DNA of 64,000 bases from Ochotona curzoniae (Eukaryota; Chordata; Mammalia; Lagomorpha; Ochotonidae). The position numbers and the translations under genes were made by a program. The notes below the pieces were generated by a model that saw nothing but the letters and a program-made list of their open reading frames with translations, was not told where the DNA came from and made no database searches. The DNA lies in NCBI RefSeq assembly GCF_017591425.1, contig NW_024466218.1:14460001-14524000 (forward strand), given 5' to 3'. Positions 23,945 to 35,114 of the stretch are shown here, one piece after another. Each line of letters starts with the position of its first letter. Position 1 is the stretch's first letter.

Positions 23945-24115
23945 ATGGGAGTCAGCCTTGTGGCTCAGGGTGTTTTCATCTGGACCAGGAATCGTGGCAG
24001 TATTTGCACAGGGGATGAAGGTGGCAGCGCTCCACCACCAGCCACATAAACAGGCTGCTCCACCTGCCAAGCTCCTGTTAGGCAGGCTGCAGCATGGAGT
24101 GCTCTGAACTCCGAG
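23945..24115 (+). mobile_element. Possible degraded CSINE fragment
   Basis: GTCAGCCTTGTGGCTCAGG resembles a SINE head, and AGGCTGCTCCACCTGCCAAGCTCCTGTTAGG resembles the GGCTGCTCCACTTCC...AGCTCCCTGC region. Order is right but divergence is high. Confidence 0.4.
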
Positions 24116-24224
24116 ATCCAAGAGAGAGCAGAGAGGGAAGGCCGGTTGCAACTACGTTTAAAGGAAAGACTAAAGGGAGGAGTAAGAAATTGCTTGAAAA
24201 ATTGTTTTTTTTTACTGATAGACC

Positions 24225-24255
24225 AAAATAAATAAATAAATAAATAAATAAAAAA
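24225..24255. repeat. (AAAT)n microsatellite
   Basis: About seven consecutive AAAT units ending in an A run. Confidence 0.95.
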
Positions 24256-24363
24256 GACAGGAGTTTATAACTGTTACATAATAAATCACTGTTGCTTTTG
24301 TAATTTTTGCTTAATTTTTCTACTGTAGCATTGGCATGTCCCTAAATGAAGAGTTTTAAGATC

Positions 24364-24730
24364 AGAACTCATAGGGCCTGGTACGGTAGCCTAGAGGTTA
24401 AGTCTTCACTTTGAACATCCCAGGATCCCATATAAGCACAGGTTCTAATCCTGGCAAGCCCCACTTCACATCCAGCTCCCTGCTTGTGGCCTGGAAACAC
24501 AGTCAAGACAAACCAAAGCCTTGGCACCCTGCACCCATGTGGGAGACCTGGAAGAGCTCTGGGCTCCTGGCTTTGGATCATCTCAGCTTCAGCCCATGAA
24601 CATGTGGGGAGTGAATCTATGGATAGAAGATTTTCTTCTGTGTCTCTCCTCCTGTCTGTTTATTTGACGTTCCAATGAAAATGAAAATGAAAATGAAATA
24701 AATTCTTTATAAAAAAATTAGAACTCATAG
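24364..24730 (+). mobile_element. CSINE, full-length, with 11-bp TSD
   Basis: Element at 24375-24719, bounded by identical AGAACTCATAG at 24364-24374 and 24720-24730. B box GGTTCTAATCCTGG at 24441. The tail has evolved into an (ATGAAA)n run at about 24675-24698 before AATAAATTC. Confidence 0.95.
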
Positions 24731-25067
24731 GCAAAAGACAACATGAATAAAATAAAGGAGGTTGGGTAGGGGGAAATTGAGCGTTTGTTGCGTGAATTCA
24801 ATGGAAATAAGCACATAGATACTTTAATTTGTGTTGCTTTACTCATCCTATTTGACGCTCGTTTTCTAAATTCAAATAAAAATCTTAGTGTAAATTTGAA
24901 AGTTTTCTTAATTTAGAGAAGGAAATATGTTCTTTCTGTACAACTCAAGATAAACTTCTATTTGTTTTCATATAATCTAGCTAAGAGTGTCCAATTTAAA
25001 TTTTTTAACTAAATACCATACGAGTAGCTCCTATCAAGAATGCCTTAGAGAGGCAGGATTTATGGTC

Positions 25068-25345
25068 CCGAAAGTGACGCCGCACTTTGGTAACCTGGGC
25101 TGAAGTCCCGCCTCTGCTTCCCATCCTGTTTCCTACCATTCTGCGCTCTAGCAGGTAGCAGGTGACAGTCCCATTTCCTGGGCCCTCCTCACCCACAGTG
25201 GGAGCCCGGATGCAGTTCCGGGGCCCTGGCTCTAGCCCGGCCCAGCCCTGGCTGTTACGGCCATTTGGATGTATGGTCTCTCTCTGTCTCCTTTTGTTCT
25301 CTGTCTCTCTAGCACTCAATTGAAAATAAATTACAGAATACAAAT
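25068..25345 (+). mobile_element. CSINE of a distinct, GC-rich subfamily
   Basis: TGGGCTGAAGTCCCGCCTC, GCTCTAGCAGGTAGCAGGTGACAGTCCC, CCCACAGTGGGAGCCCGGATGCAG, CCCGGCCCAGCCCTGGCTG, then CATTTGGATGTATGG and TCTCTCTCTGTCTCC. The diagnostic CCCGGATGCAGTTCCGGGGCC and the GCCCAGCCCTGGCTG block are absent from the common subfamily. The 5' head is poorly preserved. Confidence 0.8.
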
Positions 25346-25975
25346 AACAACAATAAAAATGTATGCCCTGCAAATATTGATTGCTTGCTATATGTTTCAC
25401 ATGACTCAGACACAAATTCTAACCATTATTGGATACTGAGTTACTTAAATTTACAAACAATATAGATAAATATGAAATACTGTTCATACGTGTTTCCCAG
25501 TCTTTAATTTTAGATAATTTTTGCTTAAGATCATAATAGAAGATTTCAGCACGGTTTAAAATTAAACACATTTGATAATTTCAAAGAATCTTAACAAAAT
25601 AAGAGAATAAATTATCCTTAAAATCATTTCTTTCTTTAATATTTCATCTTTTTCCTTTATTTATTGAAAAAATTAACTGAATTATAGGGAAGAAACCAAG
25701 ACAACAATGTGTTGAGTGGTAATTATGAGCTAAGTTCTTTAAAATAAACTTCTATGGAAGAACAATGAAATGGATTGGAAAATAATAAATTATAGTAAAA
25801 CTCAAGATTCATTGAAAAGAGTGGTATTTGATTGAAATTAGTCACATGAAAATGTAAGTCATTGTAAGCCAACTGGAAAAAAATACAGACTGCAGAAATA
25901 TAACTTCACTTTTTAATACTACAAATGTCCAAGGTAAATTGTGAAATGATTTAACTCCAATGTTTGAAGAAATAA
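25346..25975. other. Very AT-rich spacer
   Basis: No gene. The latter half is A-rich on the plus strand and may be an upstream, unrecognisable part of the following LINE fossil. Confidence 0.5.
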
Positions 25976-25979
25976 ACAG

Positions 25980-26600
25980 CAAGCTGACATCCGCGTAGCA
26001 AAAGCACTTGAGAAGAACAAAACATGATTATTAAAATTTAAAATACAATAAAAAAAACCTCAACAGTGGAGATGTGTGACAGTGAAATTGACATAGCTGA
26101 AGTAAGAATTAATATTCTAGGAGATAGATAAGAAGATATTGTTCACAATGAAGCACAAAAGCAATCCAAACATTAAATACAAGGGAGAGAATATGATTTT
26201 AGGGAATAGAATGAGTCTCAGAAGAACAATGGAGAGAGAAATAGGTAGGGGCGATATGCATGAAGACAATGACTGGATAATAAACCATTCCACTGAGTCA
26301 GCCCCAAGCAGGACAAATGAAACAGACCTTCACCCCAAGAGATATCACTGAAAAGTTGTTGAAAATGAAAGCCAGAAGGAAACCAAGGTCATTATGCAAA
26401 GAAACCGATTTCCTTGCAAGCATGTACCATGCATGCAGTCCGGCATCTTACTGTCCAGATAAATTCAGCAGATTCTCGGGGAGACTGTCCCTGGTCTGGA
26501 TAGAGCTGGCAGAATATCATCCCGTCCAATGAAAAGCCACAACATGACATCAACAACAATTTACAACATTCTAATGATACTTCAGGGAGACAAAATGGGG
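25980..26600 (+). mobile_element. HAL1/L1 ORF1-region fossil
   Basis: AAACAGACCTTCACCCCAAGAGATATCACTGAAAAGTTGTTGAAAATGAAAGCCAGAAGGAAA followed by CCAGATAAATTCAGC resembles the HAL1/old-L1 segment ACTGAAAATGAAAGA(T/C)AGAAAGAAA. Short open frames are remnants, with several stops. Assignment by remembered consensus only. Confidence 0.5.
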
Positions 26601-26654
26601 TCCCTGCCCCTGTCCTAAAATGGTCCATCCCTGGCCAACCTAGCACAAAACAGA

Positions 26655-26917
26655 AGTATTTAGAAAAAAAAAAAAGAATTTACAACTGTACTGACCAAAG
26701 CTAGACTTTACTTTTCTCATCTTCAGTTCACAAGCAGTAAGGTGTAATAACTACATATACAGAATTTATATGCATTTAATACTTCATGTATGTTAAGTAA
26801 TCTAGAGATGAATTAATGTATATGGGAAGACATAGATTATGTATATGTACTATACCATTTTATGTAAGGGATCTGAATATCAGCGTATCCCCCACAAGTA
26901 TTGAAGGATGACTGTAC
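26655..26917 (-). mobile_element. Tigger/MER2-like DNA transposon (MITE) fossil
   Basis: The collinear series GTAATCTAGAGATGAATTAA, TATATGGGAAGACATAG, CATTTTATGTAAGGGATCTGAATATCAGCGTATCCCCC, ending GGATGACTGTA, matches the reversed end of a TcMar-Tigger element (GTAATCTAGAGATGATTTAAAGTATA...CATTTTATATAAGGGACTTGAGCATC...GGGACGACTG) with its TA target. Confidence 0.75.
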
Positions 26918-26984
26918 ATGTAAAGACAATTCCAAAAGTATATGCAAAATGGAATTTAAAAAAATAAGCCTGGGAACCCTGTTA

Positions 26985-27165
26985 AGGTGCAGAGTTTAAG
27001 CCACTTCCCGGCACCGTAGCATTCCCTGAGAAAGCATCAGTTTAAACCTGGGCTGTTCTTCCTGTGACGCAACTTTCCGCTAATACCCCAAGGCGTGTAG
27101 TGACGACCAGTTATTTGGGACCCCTGCCACCCATGTGGGAGCTTTTGCATTTACTTAGAGATGAA
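26985..27165 (+). mobile_element. CSINE fragment (old)
   Basis: GGCACCGTAGCATTCCC, CAGTTTAAACCTGGGC, TTCCGCTAATACCCC, TTATTTGGGACCCCTGCCACCCATGTGGGAG. Collinear with the GC-rich CSINE subfamily; 3' end missing. Confidence 0.65.
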
Positions 27166-27293
27166 GAGGGTTTCAGAAGATGTCACGGATGCCAAGTCGA
27201 TGAAGGATGCATTTTTAATAGTTGATTTTAGGGGTCAAAGTGGGAGCATCTTCCCCACATGTTCCTGCCCAGAGAAGGAGTCGGGGAATGGTT

Positions 27294-27606
27294 AAAATCC
27301 AGTGACCTGGACCCAGCGCGATAGCATAGTGGTTAAAATCCTTGCCTTGCACAGGCTGGGATCTGTAAGGGCGCTGGTCCTAATCCCGGCCGCCTCACTT
27401 CCCATTCAGCTCCCTGCTTGTGGCATGCTTGTGGGAGACCTAGAAGAGGTTCCTGGCTCCTGGCTTCCGATTGGCGCAACACCAGCCTTGAGGGGGGTGG
27501 GAGGAGTGAATCATCAGACAGAAGATCTTCCTCTCTGTCTCTCCTCCTCTCTGTATATCTGCCTTTTCAATAAAAATAAATAAATTTTTTAAAAATCCGA
27601 TGACCT
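27294..27606 (+). mobile_element. CSINE with internal deletion and TSD
   Basis: Element at 27309-27591 with imperfect 15-bp TSDs (AAAATCCAGTGACCT and AAAATCCGATGACCT). The young tail CTCTCTGTATATCTGCC and AATAAAAATAAATAAAT are intact. About 60 bp between CTTGTGGC and GTGGGAGACC are deleted relative to full copies. Confidence 0.93.
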
Positions 27607-27844
27607 TTCCAAGTAGCTTTGATGTCTCTCCCTTTCCCTCTCCTCCGACTCTCGGGCCTCTCCAGGGGGTGTTTTCCTTCTTCCTCCTCCTTCCACATTC
27701 ACCTGGTCACTTTGCAAATAAAACTTCCCCATCTGTTGGTCCCATCTGGTCAAGTGGTCTTTGGAGGACAGAAGGTTCCATGGTGAATGGGGTAACAGAG
27801 TGAGGTAGGAACCAGGCTTTGTGTCTGCTGTCTTTGTGGTGTCT

Positions 27845-28015
27845 CCTGACAATGCCCTCATGACTTGATCATGAGACTCCCCTCAGCCACCTAATCCAAT
27901 TCAGTCACATCACAAGGACTTCACCTTCAAATGTTGTAATTGGATCAAAACTCCATCCTAACCCATCAACCATTAACATTAACCCATTATCCATTAACAT
28001 AAGACTCCAGGGTTA
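27845..28015 (-). mobile_element. Possible MST/MLT-type LTR fragment
   Basis: CTCATGACTTGATCATGAGACTCCCC, CACCTAATCCAATTCAGTCAC, CTTCACCTTCAAATG has the layout of a reversed MST/MLT LTR 5' end. Highly diverged, so weakly supported. Confidence 0.3.
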
Positions 28016-28525
28016 ACTGTGTTTAGGAATTTGAATAACCAAATCCTTTTTTTTTTGCTTATTTTTTTTTAAATAAAAATAAATTGTATCCTATGTTTCT
28101 CCTTTCAGGATGATTTGGGGGGGGGTTATTTGCAGTGCTAAATAAATTACTGCAATTAAGTGATTTGAGTTTCTTCATTTATATTTTGGGGGAATGGATA
28201 TATGGATGATATATATTTTCTGGATACTTCCACTTATACACCCAAATAATCAAGCATTTCCCATATAAAATTAACTCAGAAGCAAGTCAGCTAGCTGGAT
28301 TAAAAGATGTAAAAAAGAAAAAAAAATTTAAGATATCTCCTGACTTTTTTAAAAGCATTTTTTTTTTCTTTCTAGGCCTGCTTCATCATCTGAAAAAAAA
28401 ATTGGATTTTAAAAAATTCTATCGATCCACTGTATATTTTTCTGAACAAATGATTCATGGTAAATGAATTATAATTCCAGCAGAAATGATAAAGCAGTTT
28501 TTTTTTTTTGTAATGCTATCATGCT
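28016..28525. other. AT-rich spacer with homopolymers
   Basis: Several T and A runs and a G9 run near 28117; no gene or repeat family recognised. Confidence 0.5.
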
Positions 28526-28529
28526 GACC

Positions 28530-29165
28530 TTTGTTTTTAATTCAGTTTTTGAGAACTGATTTAAAAGTAAGAAGCCTGGGTAATTTTATAGCAAACACTT
28601 TGGATAATAATAATTTAAAAAAAAAACACTGCATCGTTTATACCCAACTAATATGCCAAAATATTCCATCCAAGTTGATGTATTTGCTTGCCTTGCTGCC
28701 CTCTTGTGCTGAGAGGGTGCCGTCAGCAACATCAGCGCTCTGTAGGAGTCTTGAGAATGAGGCACCTGCTAGAGCAGGGTGTTCTGTTAGATCAGATGCA
28801 GGCATCAGGCAGCTGCAATGATAGAGGCTTCTCTTGACTCATCCCTGCCTCTCTCCATTGCTTGCCTTGGCAACTCATTTTCTGGCCTATCAGGACGTAG
28901 CTTTGCAGAGCTGTTTCTAATATTTAACCAACATTTTCCCTGATGCATTTCCAGTACATTACACCGTGTTCTCTTCTTAACAATGTGAGTCACTGGAACC
29001 AGCTTAAAGAGGTTCATTGCTTGTAAATAAGCCACAATGAGCGCAGTTTCCAACCGATGCACTTCAGCTCATTCCTCCCCCACAGTGAGAAAGCATCTGT
29101 GAATAGAACATTATCACTCTTCTGCCCCCAGGGCATTTCCCTGTGGAACTGCAGGGTAAGCAAGT
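28530..29165. promoter_or_regulatory. Candidate conserved non-coding block
   Basis: SINE-free, balanced composition. ACCTTTGTTTTTAATTCAG (SOX/TCF-like and homeodomain-like) lies near 28527. The block is bounded by homopolymer runs. Two frames of 96 and 85 codons overlap it without recognisable domains. Confidence 0.3.
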
Positions 29166-30795
29166 GGTCAGTTCTGAGGCTTTCTGTTAGGGGTCAAATT
29201 CATAACTTGATCCTCATATAATTCTGGAAAGTATTATCAGAATACTCAGAAACAAGAAAACACAGCAAGGAAGAATGCATACGCAGCCTTGGGGCTTGGC
29301 AAATTATACTCAAAGACTGAGGTTTTGACATAAAACGAGGGCTTCCTTAGAGGTTGCTCAAATTCAAGGTTCTTCTCATGATCTCTTATCCCTCTCTATG
29401 CTGCTACTCCAAGAAAGGAAGAAGCTTCTGGAAATATGCCCTTATCTGTCTCACCATATTCACCAAAAGGAATACATTGTCTTAATTTTTTCCCCTCCCT
29501 TAAATTTCACTTATCCAGAGAAGATTAAGTTTATCAGAGAGGAAGGCTGAAGTTGAACATCCACAAGTGCAATCCAGAGGAGATTTGTGCCATGTTTTTG
29601 TCTCTTCCCCTGAACTCACCTGCCAGGTATGTAATTTACTCTTCCTTGTTGCTTTGTCCTCTCTTGTGAAGAGGACATTGAAGCTTCAAGTGTGTGTGTG
29701 CGTGTCATCCTTGTATGTGACTCCTGTCCTTCTGCATGTCAATAGAGGCTTGTTCTTTCTCAATTGATCACATTAATCATTGATGAAAATGATCAGATAT
29801 TCCAGAAAGCACAGGCAATGCATATACATTTTTTTAAAAATTTTGAAGTAATTGAAAGAATGGCTCTCCACTAATTATTAAGTAAGTATTCTTAGTCAAG
29901 AACTGTCTAGCAAATTTTGAAAAGGTTTCTTTTTATGAGTGATGAATTTGATGAAAGCCTGAATCCACACTTCAGTCTTCTGAATGCCAGACAGACTTCC
30001 AAGAGCCCCTCAGGGTTTCATTGGCAAAAGAGCTTGGGAGGACACAGATCTTCTGTCTCAAGTGGCAGGGCCCATTGAGCTGCTCAGTTCTTCCCAGACA
30101 CGTTTCAAGAGGTCTGTATTCAAGTAGAATTGTCAGGCAGAATTGAATTTTCACTTTTGCTTGATAAACATGACAGTCATGATGCAAGCAATACACGCAG
30201 CAGAAAAGAGAGATGATGGAACAAATTGGATATTAATCAGGATGAATCATTTGGATCCAAATAGAAACTTTATAAAATATTTGAATTGTTTATTCCCTCT
30301 AAATTTGAAGTTAACATTACTTCTGTTTGAGAGACGGCGAAGGACAAGTACTGAGTAAATCCATGTGGCTTTGTGAGCAACCACAGCAGGAATGCTGCTC
30401 AGGGCTTGAAGTGAGGCTTAAGTTGCTATTTCACCCTGCCATGGTTCTCTTAATCTAGATTAGAGGACTACAGATCCTTCTTGTCGACGCAGCGTAAAGG
30501 GCTTCTCAGGAAAGAGGATCCCATATTTCTGGGGAAAATTGTCTTTCTTGCACCATTGGACTAGAAGTTTGGATGGGACTCATTCAGCTACCAACTGTTA
30601 TTAACCTGATGTTACAAGACATGCTATCAAATGACCACAGGGGTAGAGGAGGGGTGCTCAAACGACAGAAACTTTCGTCTAAATTAAAAGGGAAGTGCTG
30701 GGAGCTATTGAAAACTGTCATGAAACCCCAAAGAGAAAAAGACAAATTCCACGAAGATGGAAAAGGAGGAGCCGGACGTGAGGAGTGCAAAGAGA
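29166..30795. other. Intergenic sequence, no supported feature
   Basis: Mixed composition without recognised repeats. Frames of 66-116 codons are present, including a charged one at 30573-30923 with no domain; none is credible. A short TG-rich run lies near 29690. Confidence 0.45.
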
Positions 30796-30799
30796 GGGA

Positions 30800-31020
30800 C
30801 CAAGTGCAGTTGTCATCATTGCAGAGGCCCTTTGGCCTTCGCTATGTTTGCCCTGTATTTACTTCCTGCCTCCTTACCCACACTCATCTCCAAGTTACAC
30901 TTACTGCATTGCTTTTATTCTAAGCCTCTTTCAAGTTTTACATTCCTACCCTTTCTTTTTACACTTTTGCTTTTAACCTTTGTTACAACATTCCAAATCC
31001 TTGAATAGGAAAATATGAGA
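30800..31020 (+). mobile_element. Possible L2 fragment
   Basis: TATGTTTGCCCTGTATTTACTTCCTGCCTCC and the pyrimidine-rich sequence that follows resemble the diverged L2 region with TTGCTGTTCC...CTGCCTC. Weak. Confidence 0.35.
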
Positions 31021-31734
31021 GAGGCAGAAAACAGTCCTGTTTAGAAAACACAACACAGAGGTTTACTCATTACCAATTCAAGTTTACCTTACTATCTCCC
31101 ACAACTTCAGCTTTAAAGTCTTTATCAGGATTACTGTTTGTTCCTCCTTAAGGATTATTCTCTAGCTCATGTCAGTTTTAATGATCTCTAGGTCAAACGG
31201 CCCCTATTAGTGTGTGAATGAATATAGGAAGAGCTAACTTAAGGTCAATTAAAAATATTTCATTCAGATTCAGGAAGTTGCTGCTATCCCCTGCAATAAC
31301 AGAATATGCAACCATGGTATGCTCAGAACTGTGGCTAGAGGTCCTTTCATCTAGTTGTGTAAGTGCCAGGGCCAAAGCTAAAGTCAGGCTAACGGAAATA
31401 GAACAACATGACATGCAAGTGAACAAGCACTATTGGCTTTTTTTATGCTATGAAATCAGATTTATTAAGTAAATTGAAGATCTCTTAACAGGAAATATAG
31501 TGCTCAGAAAATAAGTTTGGATTTTAAGTGCTCACATCTCTTTCTGAGCTTTTTAATAGTATCTTTTGACATTTGTAGTATATTTCCATTTTATTGCCTT
31601 ATGTAAGGCTTGCATTATTTAGACTTAGAAGAGTAACTTAGAAAACTATTTAGAAAATTAATCAAGCTGGAACTATAACTTTTTTCAATATCCTAAGTGG
31701 TAATTACTAACGTCTTATTCTAAATACAGAGAGA

Positions 31735-32050
31735 CAAAAACATCCCATTCTTTTTTAGTTGATTGATGGATTTATTTTATGTTAAAATTCCCATGGCTTT
31801 GGGGATTTTCCCTCCCCTTCTCTGCTGATTTTCCCAATTCTATTGCAATAATAAAGCTCTTCAGAAAACAGTCGTAAGTCCATCATTGTGCTATTTAATT
31901 GTGTCCTGATATTGTAGGTACAGACAATGGCAGAGTCCAGCATCCTATTGTCAAAGTATGTTTATCAATTTCATTGGAAGTCCATCTTTGATTTGGAAGT
32001 AGCGATTAATACTACATTGTATCTTCACAACTCTATAGGAAAGATTCACT
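31735..32050 (-). mobile_element. Lagomorph-type L1 3' UTR, antisense
   Basis: GGGGATTTTCCCTCCCC (reversed polypurine tract), CAATTCTATTGCAATAATAAAGCTCTTC, GTAAGTCCATCATTGTGCTATTTAA, GACAATGGCAGAGTCCAGCATCCTATTGTC, CATCTTTGATTTGG. The order matches what I recall of the lagomorph L1 3' UTR in reverse. Not coding. Confidence 0.55.
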
Positions 32051-32059
32051 TGTGCAGGT

Positions 32060-32212
32060 AAATACCTGAACCAGTACTTCTGCTCTGATACTTGTGAGCT
32101 ATTGCATTTTCCATGTTTTATTATATATACAATGGGGATAGTGTTTCTTATTTCTTATACCACTTTGAGTAGCTAAAGAAATCTCATAAAATATTGCGCA
32201 TGCACTTGTACC
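32060..32212 (+). mobile_element. MIR fossil SINE
   Basis: CTTCTGCTCTGATACTTGTGAGC, CAATGGGGATAGTGTTTC, CTCATAAAATATTGCGCATGC fit the MIR core order (TGCCACTTACTAGC...AAAATGGGGATAATAGTACC...TAAAGCGC). Confidence 0.5.
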
Positions 32213-32214
32213 TC

Positions 32215-34065
32215 AGAGCAAAACTCTGCAGTCTTCAGGACTCTCCAACTGTAACGCTACTAATGGTTTTCAGCTATTTGGGGTTTCATTACAACCTGAT
32301 ACATTGGCACATTACATTTTCTGATGGAGTTTCCCTTGATTTTTAATTTAGTATAACATGGTCTTGCATCCATTTACAATTCTAAGTAAATGTGTGCCAT
32401 TTTTGGCTCTTTGTCTGAATGTGATATTAATAACTGCTTCATTCTCATTTATGACATATCAAAAACATAACACAAGTTCATTTATACATCTGTAAAATAG
32501 TGATGGATTTACTTTTCCCTGGAAGTAGTCATGTGAGACTTTTGGAGCTCTTCCACCTTGTATGCAATGGATTCACCAAGCAGAGTCCCATCCCTGTCCA
32601 GGAGGTTATCATGGAGAGAGCTGAAGCACGAGCATGTATGCCAAGAGTGACGTTAAGGGGCACACATTCACTGCTTCCTTTTTGTCCCCCTAAATTGCAT
32701 TTTACTTGCTACTAAGGTTTGGTTAGAATCTTCATAATAAACTTATTCACCATTAGGCGGAGCAGCTTTGTCTGCTGAACTGTTTTTATAGCTTGGTTGC
32801 TTCAACTCTACCCTGAATTAAGTCTTCAGGGAGTTCTATTTTCTGTTGCATGAGGGACAGTAGAGACTCTGGGTAAGCCATTTGCCTTCGTTAAAACTGA
32901 TGTCTCATGGTGTAACCATTTCATGGTTTCCTGTCCCTGTTAGATGAGGAAGAGAGAGAAACTAATTTATTAGTCAGTCATTTCCTCATGTCTAATTTTA
33001 GCTCCAATCAACCAAGAATTTTCCATGGAGCAAAAGATCAATTTTTTGTTTTTGTTTGGTTTTAAAGACCTGAAAATTTTTTGGTTTTTTTTGTTGCAGG
33101 TTTTTAGCTGAATTTTAGAGTTGAAAAAATTTCAACATTTAGCTATACATGTTGTCTTAATGATACATTCATGCCTTTTCTTCATATTATATGCAATGTC
33201 ATAACATCCAGTCTCAAGATATTGATTAATTAGTTGATAAAGATCCTCAAAAGAATTTGTTTTTTGACTTATAGAGATACACAGATGCTCAATATCAATT
33301 AAATCAGATTTTCAGAAAATAACAAAAATGAACTTTAACAAAAGTTGTGTTAAAGCACTTTCACATTAATTACATAAACTGGCTTAGAGATACAATAAAC
33401 ATACGGCATGGAATAGAGGCCAGTCTGGCCTATGAGACTAATGTTTTTGTATTCATGGAAACAATGCACGCTTTCTTATTTATCAGTGTCAAGTTATAAT
33501 ACATGCACATATTTTTCTTCTTCAAGGTGATGTTTTTCATGAACTGACACGTTACTGGTCAATTAAGGTGCCATTATTTCTAATTAGCATTTAGAAATAC
33601 ACTTTGCTGCTTTTAACTAACTTTGTTTCATCTATAATTTTCATTTGCAGTGTTTTAACTGGAAGACAATTTCCAAGAATCTTAGTAAACTTAAATTCTT
33701 AGACTAATATAAATTCAGCAACTTAGTGGATATTCACCATTTCATCAATGAGTAATGAAAGACACTAAAACATTTATATTTACATAATTTTATTTTGCAG
33801 AAGACATGTATATTTTCTAAAAGCCATCTTAGACATCCTTTATAGATTTGAAGGATAGATGAAGCCAATAAGACAATTTTCAATGCTTCTGATTTATAAA
33901 AATATCTGTAATTTGTCTTGTTTTTCAGCACTAAATTATAAGTATAAAATATATAAAATATATAAAAATAATAAATGTATTTTGCATTTTCAAATGAATG
34001 CAAAATATAATCATTTATTATTAAGTTTTATCACACTTGTATTTATTTTTCTTCTTTACAAAATC
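32215..34065. other. AT-rich intergenic sequence, no supported feature
   Basis: Strongly AT-rich, especially 33800-34065. No credible gene or repeat call. Confidence 0.5.
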
Positions 34066-34066
34066 T

Positions 34067-34440
34067 TAATGCAAAATGATTTATTATTATTATTATTTTT
34101 TTAAAGATGTATTTATTTTTATTAGCAAGTCAGATATACAGAGAGGAGGAGAAACAGAGAGGAAGATCTTTTGTCCCATGATTTACTCCCCAAGCGACCA
34201 CAATGGCCAGTGCTGTGCCTATCCGAAGCCGGGAACCAGGAACCTCCTCCAGGTCTCCCACACTGGTGCAGGGTCCCGAGGCTTTCGTCTGGCCTCGACT
34301 GCTTTCCCAGGCCACAAGCAGGCAGTTGGATGGGAAGTGGGGTTGTTGGGATTAGAACTAGCGCCCATATGGGATCCCGGGCATTCAAGGCGAGGACTTC
34401 AGCTGCTAGGCCACGCTACCGGGCCCCTAATGCTAAAATT
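34067..34440 (-). mobile_element. CSINE, young, full-length, antisense
   Basis: Element at about 34080-34426 with the complete reversed head ACGCTACCGGGCCC and (TTA)n tail. Near-identical flanks TAATGCAAAAT at 34067 and TAATGCTAAAAT at 34428 are a plausible TSD. The body is close to the other young copies (CCAGGTCTCCCAC, CTTTCCCAGGCCACAAGCAGG, CCCATATGGGATCCCGGG). Confidence 0.95.
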
Positions 34441-34728
34441 AAATAAAATTTAATGAAGCTTCCTGTTGAATTTTTTTAAACCTAAGTTTATCTTTGGTTT
34501 CCCAGAATACTCGTGACAAATGAGAGATTTGTTCTACTTGTAAATGAAAACTACCAGTACTACTTAGAGTAACTTGGTTTGCTAATGTCAGCAACAGCTA
34601 GGAAGGAATAATCAAATGTGAAGAGATGCTTTTTCCTGGGTGAAATTTGCAAGATCTACTGTTGTTAATACAAGAAAAGTTTATACTCCTGGTATATTCC
34701 TGAAGATGAGTCAAAGAAGAGCTCTAAA

Positions 34729-35111
34729 ATATACACTTGTTTGGGCCAGGCCTAGTGCGAGAGAATAGTGGTTAAAGTCCTCGACTTGCACATGACAGAA
34801 TCCCATTCGGGTGCCAGTTCTAATCCCGGTTGCCCCGCTTCCCATTCAGCTCTCTTGCTTGTGGCCTGGGAAAGCAGTCAAGGACGGCCCAAAGCTTTGG
34901 GACTTTGCACCCACATGGGAGGCAGGGAAGAGCTCCTGGTTCCCGGCTTCGGATTGGCTCAGCTCCAGCCATTGTGGTCACTTGGGGAGTGAATCATCGG
35001 ACAGAAGATCATCCTCTCTATCTCTCCTCCTCTGTATATCTGCCTTTCCAATAAAAATAAATAAATGTAAAACTAAAAAAAAAGAAGAAGAAAAAAATAT
35101 ATACATTTGTT
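34729..35111 (+). mobile_element. CSINE, young, full-length, with 13-bp TSD
   Basis: Element at 34742-35098 between ATATACACTTGTT (34729-34741) and ATATACATTTGTT (35099-35111). Young tail CTCCTCTGTATATCTGCC and AATAAAAATAAATAAAT. Lies about 300 bp from an antisense copy, forming an inverted pair. Confidence 0.95.
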
Positions 35112-35114
35112 CTG

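Noticed and set aside
25068..25260. CpG island / promoter
   Set aside because: The GC-richness coincides exactly with a SINE body; no initiator or TATA context and no downstream exon.
25005..25415. 136-codon minus-strand frame
   Set aside because: Lies across a GC-rich CSINE. The frame is long because that SINE subfamily has few stops on that strand.
34076..34453. 125-codon frame and overlapping frames with Pro/Gly-rich peptides
   Set aside because: Translation of a CSINE in its antisense orientation. The same peptide words recur at 7.1, 21.5, 51.9 and 58.8 kb because the SINE recurs.
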